Assembly: GCF_001570605.1 (NCBI RefSeq)
Contig: NZ_BBXG01000018.1
Coordinates: 1 to 64,000 of the forward strand
Reading direction: 5' to 3'
From: Herbidospora cretacea
Lineage (GTDB): Bacteria; Actinomycetota; Actinomycetes; Streptosporangiales; Streptosporangiaceae
DNA: 64,000 nucleotides
The position numbers were made by a program, and so were the translations under genes. The notes under the pieces are model-generated. The model saw only the letters and a program-made list of their open reading frames with translations. It was not told where the DNA came from and did not search any database. Positions 16,921 to 23,544 of the stretch are shown here, one piece after another (the first letter of the stretch is position 1; the number at the start of each line of letters is the position of its first letter).

Positions 16921-17465
16921 AGGTCCCGCAGCAGCGAGATCTCCGCGCAGTGGTGGACCAACTCCCGGTTCAGCCACCAGACGATGGCGATGAACGGCAC
17001 CGTGGGGTCGAGCCCGGCCGGGAACTGGCTGAACCCCACGGTGTCGAGCTGCCCCTCGGTGAGCCGGTCGACGTCCTCCTTCCAGCGGTCGACGATCTCC
17101 CAGAGGACCTTCTGGGCGTCGTCGGCCGTGTGGGGGATCTCCAGGTCGTCGAAGAGCATCCGGCGGTCGCCGAACGTCCAGTCCCACCGCAGGGTGAAAC
17201 AGGCGATCAGGTGGGCGACCCGCCAGGCGATGCTGGTGACCGGCGGGGGAACCGGCTCGTGGGGGGAGAAGTCGGCGATCCAGTCGCCCTTGCCGTAGAC
17301 GTCGACGTCGCCGTCGAGCCGTCTCCGGACGGTCCAGGAGTTGCCCGGCGCGGGCTCCCAGAAGTACTCGTCGTCGGTCAGGCCCCGAAGACGGGTCCTG
17401 CTGAACTCGACAGAGGTCTCAAGCTGGTCGAGCAGAAGTCCGACCCGATCGGTGCGCAGTTCCAT
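16899..17465 (-). CDS. DinB-like (DUF664-type) four-helix protein
   Basis: A 188-residue DinB superfamily protein. The N-terminal helix (RVGLLLDQLETSVEFSRTRLRGLTDDEYFWEPAPGNSWTVRR) and the middle WRVAHLIACFTLR and WWLNRELVHHCAEISLLRDLY place His residues at the three metal-ligand positions of the fold. Such proteins are thiol-transferase or metal-dependent enzymes of mostly unknown substrate. It stands alone and converges on the GH16 gene, with its 3' end inside the last codons of that gene. Confidence 0.8.
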   Translation of the reverse strand: MELRTDRVGLLLDQLETSVEFSRTRLRGLTDDEYFWEPAPGNSWTVRRRLDGDVDVYGKGDWIADFSPHEPVPPPVTSIAWRVAHLIACFTLRWDWTFGDRRMLFDDLEIPHTADDAQKVLWEIVDRWKEDVDRLTEGQLDTVGFSQFPAGLDPTVPFIAIVWWLNRELVHHCAEISLLRDLYRENVK

Positions 17466-17474
17466 GCCCGGGCA

Positions 17475-18041
17475 CTACCCCCGGACCGTCCACTCATGAG
17501 CGTCGAGGAACGACCGGTCGCCCACCAGATAGAGCAGCACGATGCGCCGCACGTCCTCCTTGCCCGGAGTGGTCATGGTCCGGATGACGCCCGCCTCCTT
17601 GAAGTCGACCTCGTAGCCGGGGGAGACCTGGACGAAGTGGTTGCCGTAGACGACCAGCGCCATGAACGGGTTCTCGGCCGACAGCGTCTCCAGGACGTCG
17701 TTGACCAGGTTCAGATCCGGGTCGTGGACGACCATGCCGTCGCCGGTGTGGAGCTGGACCTCGCGGTAGGCGCCCAGGGGCTCGCGGTTGTGGACCAGAT
17801 GCCGCCGGACGTCGTAGCAGACCAGGTTGTGCTCCCGGGCGAAGGCGAAGGCGGCGTTGCCGACCTCGTCGGTCAGCTCGTCGGGCGCGCTCACGAACGC
17901 GCCGTCCACCGTGGCCCCCGGGAGGGCGGCGGCCAGCAGACGGCTGGTCTCCGCCGGGATCCGCGCCTTGGGATAGAGGTCCCTGGCGTCTTCCCTGGAG
18001 ATCGGTTCGGGTTCGTGCCAGACGGCCAGCTCGAAGGTCAT
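17475..18041 (-). CDS. Uncharacterised 188-residue protein
   Basis: I do not recognise this soluble protein. It begins MTFELAVWHEPEPIS, has a central NLVCYDVRRHLVHN strand region, and ends DRSFLDAHEWTVRG. There is no signal peptide or membrane segment. The opening, with a WHEPEPIS segment and a later DDL-like surface, resembles small suppressor-of-fused-like or immunity-type actinomycete proteins, but I would not assign that. It starts about 10 nt downstream of nothing co-directional except the MarR gene (31 nt), and may be translated from the same minus-strand transcript as MarR and the DinB-like gene. Confidence 0.6.
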   Translation of the reverse strand: MTFELAVWHEPEPISREDARDLYPKARIPAETSRLLAAALPGATVDGAFVSAPDELTDEVGNAAFAFAREHNLVCYDVRRHLVHNREPLGAYREVQLHTGDGMVVHDPDLNLVNDVLETLSAENPFMALVVYGNHFVQVSPGYEVDFKEAGVIRTMTTPGKEDVRRIVLLYLVGDRSFLDAHEWTVRG

Positions 18042-18072
18042 GGCACCGACGATAGGGCCAGATCCGGCCCGG

Positions 18073-18525
18073 TCAGCCGGTGGTGGCGACTTTCTGGATC
18101 GCGCGGGCCAGGGCGGCGACGTCCAGGCCCTCGAGGTGGTCGAGCAGGTGCCGGCGCACGCTGGCCAGGTTGCTCGGCCAGGCGCGTTCCAGGCGGGCGA
18201 GCCCGGCGTCGGTGAGGACGGCGTTCCAGCCGCGGGCGTCGTCGTCGCTCCTGACCCGTTCGATCAGGCCCTGCTTCTGCAGGACGCCGGCGATGCGCGT
18301 CATGCCGCTCAGCGACAGTTCGCAGGCCACCGCGAGTTCGCCCATCCGCATCCGGCGCTCCGGGGCCTCCGCCAGCCGCATGAGGGCGGTCCACTCGATG
18401 AGCGGCAACTGCTGTTCGCGGACCATGTCGGCGTCGATCGCGCGGGGGAGCGCGTACATCAGCCGGGGGAGCGCGCGGACCAGGGTCTCCTCGTCGGGGG
18501 TGAGCCGTGGTGTGGTCATGGCCAC
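18073..18525 (-). CDS. MarR family transcriptional regulator
   Basis: A 150-residue winged-helix regulator. The DNA-binding part reads MRMGELAVACELSLSGMTRIAGVLQKQGLIERVRSDDDARGWNAVLTDAGL, with the conserved wing Asp/Arg residues. ATG 18525 or 18519 (MTTPRLTPDE) may be used. It is divergent from the SDR gene, and two inverted repeats occupy the 69-bp gap. It is therefore expected to repress itself and the SDR and to be released by a small aromatic or phenolic ligand. Confidence 0.88.
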   Translation of the reverse strand: MAMTTPRLTPDEETLVRALPRLMYALPRAIDADMVREQQLPLIEWTALMRLAEAPERRMRMGELAVACELSLSGMTRIAGVLQKQGLIERVRSDDDARGWNAVLTDAGLARLERAWPSNLASVRRHLLDHLEGLDVAALARAIQKVATTG

Positions 18526-18530
18526 ATAGT

Positions 18531-18550
18531 ACTTGCTTCACGAAGGAAGT
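18531..18550. promoter_or_regulatory. MarR-type operator 1
   Basis: Imperfect 20-bp palindrome ACTTGCTTCACGAAGGAAGT with an exact CTTC/GAAG core, 6 bp upstream of the marR start. It shares the TTGCTT half with the second site. Confidence 0.7.
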
Positions 18551-18557
18551 ATTGTCC

Positions 18558-18573
18558 TTGCTTGACGAAGCAA
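18558..18573. promoter_or_regulatory. MarR-type operator 2
   Basis: Perfect inverted repeat TTGCTT-GACG-AAGCAA, 22 bp upstream of the SDR start. Two tandem sites 27 bp apart suggest two MarR dimers. Confidence 0.75.
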
Positions 18574-18594
18574 CCATTTATCGAAGGAGACATC

Positions 18595-19359
18595 ATGGGA
18601 TCGCTGGACGGGAAGGTCGTACTGATCACCGGCACCGCCGGAGGACAGGGGCGGACCGCGTCGCTGGCCTTCGCCCGAGAGGGCGCGATGGTGGTCGGAT
18701 GCGACATCCAGACCGCCGCCAACGACGAGACGGTGCAACTGGTCCGCCGCGCCGGCGGCGAGATGACCGGCGTCGCCCCGATCGACCTCACCGACCCCGA
18801 GCAGGCCCGGCAGGTCGTCGAGGACGCCGTCGCGATCTACGGCGGGCTCGACGTCGTCTACAACAACGCCGCCCTGCCCCGCTTCGGCCCACTGCCCGGC
18901 TTCTCGGTCGACGACTGGCGCACGACCATCGCGGGCGAACTCGACATCCCCTTCTACGTGTCCAAGTTCGCCTGGCCCCACCTGGTCACACGCGGCGGCG
19001 GCGTCATCATCAACGTCGCGTCGATGGCCGGCCTGATCGCCGGCGAGGTCCCCCCGATGGTCGCCCACAGCGCCGCCAACGCCGGCGTCATCGGCATGAC
19101 CAGGCAACTCGCGCTCGAAGGCGCCCCACTGGGAATCCGCGCCGTGGCCATCAGCCCCGGACCGGTTCTCACCCCCGCCAGCGACCGCGACCTCGGCGAC
19201 GACCAGGCGGCCAGGGACGCGATCACCAGGAAGACCATGCTCAAGCGCTTCGCACGGCCCGAGGAGATCGTCGAACTGGCCGTCTTCCTCGCCTCCGACC
19301 GGGCCGCCTACATCACCGGGGCCAACTACGCGGTCGACGGCGGCGCCACGGCGTGGTGA
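18595..19359 (+). CDS. Short-chain dehydrogenase/reductase with altered catalytic residues
   Basis: A 254-residue classical-size SDR. The nucleotide-binding motif is TGTAGGQG, NNAA is in place of NNAG, and the catalytic Ser is in NVASMAG. Where the invariant YxxxK should be, the sequence reads HSAAN: Tyr is His and Lys is Asn (about residues 160-164). The rest, including SPGPVLTP and the C-terminal YITGANYAVDGG, is normal. The ATG has a GAAGGAGA ribosome site. The gene is divergent from marR and preceded by its operators. It may be catalytically altered, use His as proton donor, or serve as a binding protein; a reductase role by name alone would be unsafe. Confidence 0.88.
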   Translation: MGSLDGKVVLITGTAGGQGRTASLAFAREGAMVVGCDIQTAANDETVQLVRRAGGEMTGVAPIDLTDPEQARQVVEDAVAIYGGLDVVYNNAALPRFGPLPGFSVDDWRTTIAGELDIPFYVSKFAWPHLVTRGGGVIINVASMAGLIAGEVPPMVAHSAANAGVIGMTRQLALEGAPLGIRAVAISPGPVLTPASDRDLGDDQAARDAITRKTMLKRFARPEEIVELAVFLASDRAAYITGANYAVDGGATAW

Positions 19360-19437
19360 CCTCTGCCCTCGGCCGGGGATCCCCTGTTGCCAGGAGCCGG
19401 GGCGCGGTGGTTCGGCGTCGTGTCCGGGGACCGGGGG

Positions 19438-19845
19438 CTAGATCTCCCGCGGCCCGGACCGGCTCCGGGCCGTCGCCGCCAGGTCGCGGACGACCTGGAT
19501 CAGCTCGGCCGGGTCGAAGGGCTTGGTCAGATAGGAGTCGACGCCGATGCCCAGTCCCCGGCGCTTGTCGTCCTCCTGCGCCCTGGCCGTGATCAGGACG
19601 ACCTTGACGTGGGTGGTGGCCGGGTCGGTCCGCAGCTTGGTGGCGGTCTCCCAGCCGTCGAGCCGCGGCATCATGACGTCGAGGGTGATCACGTCGGGAT
19701 CGACCTCTTTGACCCGATCGAGGCAGTCCTGCCCGTCGAAAGCTGTATGGACATCGAAGCCCTCCAAGGTCAGATTGACCGCGATGAGCTGCCGGATGAC
19801 CTCGTCGTCGTCGACGACGAGTACGCGCCCCAAAACCTCACCCAC
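19438..19845 (-). CDS. Single-domain response regulator (receiver)
   Basis: A 135-residue receiver domain without output domain. It has the acidic pair in VLVVDDDEV, the phosphorylated Asp in DVITLDVMMPRLDG, the Thr in VVLITARAQ and the Lys in YLTKPFDP. GTG 19845 is chosen as start because the receiver fold begins 5 residues later. No kinase is adjacent; the orphan histidine kinase at 23541-24635 is 4 kb away on the other strand. It could act by protein-protein interaction as a CheY/SpoF-like relay. The upstream stretch to tRNA-Arg shows no gene. Confidence 0.82.
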   Translation of the reverse strand: MGEVLGRVLVVDDDEVIRQLIAVNLTLEGFDVHTAFDGQDCLDRVKEVDPDVITLDVMMPRLDGWETATKLRTDPATTHVKVVLITARAQEDDKRRGLGIGVDSYLTKPFDPAELIQVVRDLAATARSRSGPREI

Positions 19846-19967
19846 GGCCGCGAGGCTACCCCCGGGGGACGGGCGGCGCGGGGTTTTCGGGGGATGTGTG
19901 CCCGGGCGCGTCGCATAACGGTGTGCGAAGAGGGGCTGGAGTACTGGTAATCTGAAGTCGTTCCTGA

Positions 19968-20039
19968 GCCCCCTTAGCTCAGGGGATAGAGCACCGGCCT
20001 CCGGAGCCGGGAGCGCAAGTTCGAATCTTGCAGGGGGCA
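19968..20039 (+). tRNA. tRNA-Arg (anticodon CCG)
   Basis: A cloverleaf can be drawn completely. The acceptor stem is GCCCCCT/AGGGGGC, D stem GCTC/GAGC, anticodon stem CCGGC/GCCGG with loop CTCCGGA, and T arm GCAAG-TTCGAAT-CTTGC. The anticodon CCG reads CGG. CCA is not encoded (A then CCT). The 3' half from the anticodon loop onward is repeated exactly at 21928-21970, showing that this gene served as an integration site and that its 3' end was restored by the element. Confidence 0.95.
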
Positions 20040-20041
20040 CC
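19999..20041 (+). repeat. Attachment-site direct repeat (left, tRNA copy)
   Basis: 43 bp identical to 21928-21970. It starts at the anticodon loop of tRNA-Arg and ends two bases past the discriminator. Size and position are typical of att cores used by tRNA-targeting tyrosine recombinases. Confidence 0.88.
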
Positions 20042-20087
20042 TGATCTTCACCAGCAAAAACTAGCTATGACCAGCATGAATAGCGTT

Positions 20088-20127
20088 GAACGGGCGAGTC
20101 TCCAGTCTCACGGAGGCTCGCCCGTTC
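20088..20127. terminator. Hairpin after tRNA-Arg / integrase
   Basis: An 11-bp perfect stem (GAACGGGCGAG with its complement) encloses an inner TCTCC/GGAG pairing. It lies between the tRNA and the integrase-side repeats and may terminate the tRNA transcript, the integrase transcript, or both. Confidence 0.65.
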
Positions 20128-20144
20128 TCATTGGCGCTCGCTGG

Positions 20145-20177
20145 TTGTGGGCCAGTTGTGGGCCAACGGTGGGCCGG
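20145..20177. repeat. Three 11-bp TGGGCC repeats (candidate integrase arm sites, left)
   Basis: TGGGCCA, TGGGCCA and TGGGCCG occur at 20148, 20159 and 20170, exactly 11 bp apart, between the integrase stop and the left att repeat. The same motif, again 11 bp apart, occurs near the right end at 21835 and 21846. This fits arm-type binding sites of a tyrosine recombinase. Confidence 0.6.
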
Positions 20178-20183
20178 GTTTGA

Positions 20184-21089
20184 TCAGGCTTTGAGGACTG
20201 CCTCGATGCGCTGGTTGATCTGCTCCGCCTGCCCGTCCAGGCATTTGGCGTAGCGCTTGAGCAGGACTTCCACGCTGTTGCCGGCGCGTTCGGCGACGGT
20301 GGCCGGGTCAACCCCTGCGTTGAGCCACGTGGACAGGGAGGCGTGCCGCAGGTCGTAGGGTCTGCCAGCCAGGGGAGAGGCGGCCTGCTGAGGCGTCAGC
20401 GCCAAGCGTCTGGATTCTTCCCATGCGCGGGCATAGGTGGAAGCTCCGAGTACTCCGCCGCGTTCGTTGCGGAACAGTCGGCCGCCTGGGGCCGTGCCGA
20501 ACTCTTCCAGGTGGGTGCGGAGGATGGTCACCAACTCGGGAGGGATCGGAACGGGCCGCACCTCCTGTTCCTCGCGCTGTTTGAGCCCGCGCTGATCATG
20601 AACCGTGCCGTTGTCGGTCCACTGCTTGCCGCTGCTGGGACGGGTTACTTCAAGGGTGAGAAGGCCCCAACCTTGGTCGGGTAGGAAACAGTCGGTCTGC
20701 CGGAGTCCGACGGCTTCGGCAGACCGCATGCCCGCGTAATAGAGGGTCGCGAAGAAAGCAGCCAGACGACGGCCTCGGGCGCGGTGCCAGCTTCCGACGT
20801 AGGACAGGCCGGTGAGCAGTTCGCGAGCCTGAGAAGGATTGACCACGCGCCGACGGTCAATGGCGGTGTCTCGACTGGTCTTTTTCCGCTTCAGCCGCTT
20901 GAGAGGAGGTTCGGACAGTTCGCCAAGTTCGATGGCGTATTCGAGTGCGGTGTTCAGGCCGCGACGTCGCCGGGCGATCGTGTCCGGTGCCGCCCGCTTG
21001 CCGTCGCGAGTTTGGCCGAGTTCATGCCCGATCAGTCGGATAGCGGTGGGCGTCGCTAACTCCCCTACGGAGCCCAGTAAGCAGGGCAA
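20184..21089 (-). pseudogene. Tyrosine recombinase (integrase), 5'-truncated
   Basis: The catalytic domain of an actinomycete tRNA-site integrase. The first catalytic Arg is in YAGMRSAEAVGL, the second motif reads GRPYDLRHASLSTWLNAG, then AERAGNSVEVLLKRYAKCLDGQ with the nucleophile Tyr. It has about 300 residues from a TTG codon, and the frame is open only to 21119, where a stop occurs. Family members are usually about 400 or more residues, with an N-terminal arm-binding domain and a complete core-binding domain. Here translation begins in the middle of the core-binding domain. I read it as decayed. It could still be expressed as a shortened recombinase from TTG, but no ribosome site supports that. 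Confidence 0.8.
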
Positions 21090-21310
21090 ACAGGTGACGT
21101 CACCGAACCGGTACGAAGATCACTTTCCTAGCGCCAATTCCTGCACCCAGCCTCTTCGGAGGCCTGTACGCGCTGGTCACCCTCACACCAGTACCCAGAA
21201 GATGTCTTATACGGAAAATATACGGAGCCTTGCTACTTTGAAGCGGGAATTTTCCGTGCCGGCGAGATCTAAGCACAGATCAGTCGGCTGATCGTCAAGA
21301 CGGGAGAGGT

Positions 21311-21655
21311 GTGGGTAAGAAGTCTTCACAGCTCTTGCTGAAGTTTCTGGCTATTACTATAGCCGCAACGAGTGCAATAGCGATTTTCGGCAGTCCTGCG
21401 GTGGCAGCGGTTCCCAAGGGCTGCTATGCGACCCACGTCGAGTTCGATGAATGGCAATGGTATAGCGGGATGGGATGGTCCTACTGTCCATCAGGCGCCG
21501 GCGTCTATCACCTAGTGATTCTCGAGTGCAAGAGGGATAGTCCTATAAACGCCGTGTATAATAAATGGGGCCCGCGCGTCAAACCGGGCAAGTACTCATA
21601 CGCATATTGCGATAGTGGAGATATCGCGATCAAATCCCATCTCAGCTACTATTAA
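21311..21655 (+). CDS. Small secreted protein of the integrated element
   Basis: A 114-residue protein starting at GTG 21311, behind GGGAGAGG. A clear signal peptide (MGKKSSQLLLKFLAITIAATSA, cleavage near AVAAVP) leaves a mature chain of about 80 residues with four cysteines and many Tyr/Trp, suggesting two disulfides. I recognise no family. Codon use and base composition are visibly less GC-rich than the neighbouring genes, consistent with arrival on the element delimited by the 43-bp att repeats. It is the only intact cargo gene. An inhibitor, toxin or surface peptide is possible but unproven. Confidence 0.7.
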   Translation: MGKKSSQLLLKFLAITIAATSAIAIFGSPAVAAVPKGCYATHVEFDEWQWYSGMGWSYCPSGAGVYHLVILECKRDSPINAVYNKWGPRVKPGKYSYAYCDSGDIAIKSHLSYY

Positions 21656-21832
21656 ACGAATGACCCGACGCCGATCCGCCAGTTCCGGGCGAAGGCAGCC
21701 GACTCCGCCCGGCGGGTAGGTTCGCTCGCATCGACCGAGCGGTCGGTGCGGCGAACACACTACGCGAGCTATTGGGACACCGAAGAGGTCATAAGCGGGT
21801 CTGCCGTGGGCGGGACATTTTCATGCGTACCC

Positions 21833-21852
21833 TGTGGGCCAATCATGGGCCA
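21833..21852. repeat. Two 11-bp-spaced TGGGCCA repeats (candidate arm sites, right)
   Basis: TGGGCCA at 21835-21841 and 21846-21852, in the same orientation and with the same 11-bp period as the triplet at 20148-20176. They lie 76 bp inside the right att repeat. Confidence 0.55.
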
Positions 21853-21927
21853 GCATGCGCCTCTATACGATGGGTATCTGGCATATATGCAGGTCAGGCC
21901 ATGTTGGCGATGAGAACCTGCAACCCT

Positions 21928-21970
21928 CTCCGGAGCCGGGAGCGCAAGTTCGAATCTTGCAGGGGGCACC
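21928..21970 (+). repeat. Attachment-site direct repeat (right)
   Basis: 43-bp exact copy of the tRNA-Arg 3' portion (19999-20041), offset 1929 bp. It lacks the 5' half of the tRNA and so is not a functional gene. Together the repeats define a very small element. Confidence 0.88.
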
Positions 21971-22038
21971 GAAATCGCTTCACCCGAAACCCTCACGACC
22001 TCCACCGGTCATGGGGGTTCTTCGTTTCCCCGCAGAGA

Positions 22039-22881
22039 TCAGAGCGCTTCCCGGCAGAGGGTGTCGAGGGCCTCGGCCGAGTGGGTGTCGTGGTCGGCCT
22101 GCAGGGTGATCAGGTGCTGGCCCGGTGACCCGGCCAGGGAGAACACCTCGGTGTTGACCGTCAGTTCGCCGACCAGCTCGTGGCGGAAGCGGCGTCTGCG
22201 GCCCGGTTCGACCTGGACGTCGTAGCGCGCCCACGCGTCGCGGAACTCGGGGCTCTCGTCGGACAGTTCCTCGATCAGGCCGGTCATGCGGGAGTCGTGG
22301 GGGTTGCGGCCGGCGATGGCGCGGAAGTGGGCGACCTTGGCGCGGGCGGTCGACTCCCAGTCTCCGTAGAACTCCCTGACGACGGGGTCGAGGAACATGG
22401 CGCGAAGGGTGTTGTTGCCGACCTTCGTCCGGCGCTTGAAGCCGTTGCTGTAGAAGGCGGTGGCCGACGGGTTCAGGGCGACCACCTCCATGTACTGGTT
22501 GATCACGAAGGCGGGGGTCCGGTGCCAGCTGTCCATCAGGCGGATCAGATTGTCGCTGACGTGGTCGGGGTCCTCGGGCGGGGAGGGGGCGGGGTCGACC
22601 GGCAGGTCGCCTCGGGCCAGGGTGTAGAGATGGGTCAGGGCGTCGGTGCCGAGGGTGAAGACCTCCGCCAGGGCGGAGATCACCTGGTCGGAGGGGTTGC
22701 GTTCGCGGCCCTGTTCGAGGCGGACGTAGTAGTCGGTGCTGACGCCGATCAGCATCGCCACCTCCTCCCGCCGGAGGCCGGGGGTGCGGCGGGAACCGGC
22801 GTCCGGAAGATCGACTCGGGCCGGAGGGGTCGCCTCGCGCCGGGCCCGGAGGAACTCGCCGAGCTTTCGGTCGTTATCCAT
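22039..22881 (-). CDS. XRE family regulator with MmyB-like ligand-binding domain (1)
   Basis: A 280-residue MmyB-type regulator. The N-terminal HTH has the family hallmark RRTPGLRREEVAMLIGVSTDYYVRLEQGRERNPS, followed by a PAS-like MmyB ligand-binding domain (WHRTPAFVINQYMEVVALNPSATAFY ... LVGELTVNTEVF). ATG 22881 is preferred (AAGGTG upstream); a GTG two codons earlier is in frame. Members often sit beside and control a neighbouring oxidoreductase or transport gene. Here the divergent neighbour is a stand-alone MmyB domain. Ligand unknown; fatty acids or other hydrophobic molecules bind some relatives. Confidence 0.88.
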   Translation of the reverse strand: MDNDRKLGEFLRARREATPPARVDLPDAGSRRTPGLRREEVAMLIGVSTDYYVRLEQGRERNPSDQVISALAEVFTLGTDALTHLYTLARGDLPVDPAPSPPEDPDHVSDNLIRLMDSWHRTPAFVINQYMEVVALNPSATAFYSNGFKRRTKVGNNTLRAMFLDPVVREFYGDWESTARAKVAHFRAIAGRNPHDSRMTGLIEELSDESPEFRDAWARYDVQVEPGRRRRFRHELVGELTVNTEVFSLAGSPGQHLITLQADHDTHSAEALDTLCREAL

Positions 22882-22998
22882 AAACACACCTTATGGGCGT
22901 TATGCCCTGTTTGAGGGGGTGTGTCACTGACAGGGTCCTCGGTACGTGGGAGTACCGCGGTCACCCTGCCTGGGTGGATCCGTCCTACGGTCGGTTTC
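22882..22998. promoter_or_regulatory. Divergent promoter region with inverted repeats
   Basis: Between the two divergent MmyB genes lie GGGC-GTTAT-GCCC (22895-22907) and a wider ACACACC...GGTGTGT pair. Either could be the XRE operator for autoregulation and control of the divergent operon. Confidence 0.45.
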
Positions 22999-23544
22999 AT
23001 GGACAGAAGCGACATTCTCGACATCGCCGGTGCGAACCCGTGCCTGCGGCAGCTCATGGACGGCTGGCACGGGGTTCCCGTCCTCCTCTGTGACCCGGTG
23101 ATGAACGTGCGCGCGGCCAACGATCTCGGGACCGCGCTGCTGAGCGGGCTGCGGTACGGCCACAACCTGTTCAAGCTGGTCTTCCTCGACCCGGCGGCGG
23201 GCGACTTCTTCATCGAGTGGCCGCACATCGCCGCCGCCGCGGCCGATCTGCTGCACTCCATCGCCGCCCAGGACCACCATCCCGGCCTGGACGCCCTGAT
23301 CGGCGAACTCGGCGAGCGGAGCGAGGAGTTCCGGCGGATCTGGGCCGGGCACGACGTGTCGTCGGACGCCCGCCGGGTCAAACGCCTGCGCCACCCGCTC
23401 GTGGGCGAGCTCACCCTCTTCTGCGACGTGCTCGACGTCGAACGCCTGCCCGGCCATCACGTGCTCGCCTTCCAGGCCGAGCCGGGCAGCCCCTCCCAGC
23501 GCGCGCTCGACCTCCTGGCCACCCTTGGCGCCGCGGCCCGATGA
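22999..23544 (+). CDS. Stand-alone MmyB-like ligand-binding domain protein (no HTH)
   Basis: A 181-residue protein consisting only of the MmyB PAS-like domain: NPCLRQLMDGWHGVPVLLCDPVMNVRAAN, FKLVFLDPAAGDFF, IGELGERSEEFRRIWAGHDV, KRLRHPLVGELTLFCDVL. The HTH that begins every normal family member is absent; the upstream sequence does not encode one in any frame. ATG 22999 is the first good start; the ribosome site is weak. Its stop overlaps the ATG of the histidine kinase (ATGA), so the two are translationally coupled. The protein may be a ligand-sensing partner of the kinase or of the neighbouring full-length regulators. Confidence 0.75.
   Translation: MDRSDILDIAGANPCLRQLMDGWHGVPVLLCDPVMNVRAANDLGTALLSGLRYGHNLFKLVFLDPAAGDFFIEWPHIAAAAADLLHSIAAQDHHPGLDALIGELGERSEEFRRIWAGHDVSSDARRVKRLRHPLVGELTLFCDVLDVERLPGHHVLAFQAEPGSPSQRALDLLATLGAAAR

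Larger units (their letters stand above)
21656..22038. other. Right end of the integrated element, no gene seen
   Basis: About 380 bp with no convincing gene. It holds the right-hand TGGGCCA pair (21835, 21846) and the second att copy (21928-21970). After that, ordinary chromosomal sequence leads into the 3' end of the XRE regulator gene. Confidence 0.7.

Noticed and set aside
20184-21089. Unusual AGNS in place of AGHS in the integrase as a sign of inactivation
   Set aside because: As I recall, many actinomycete relatives carry AGNSVEVLL; the N-terminal truncation is the real lesion.
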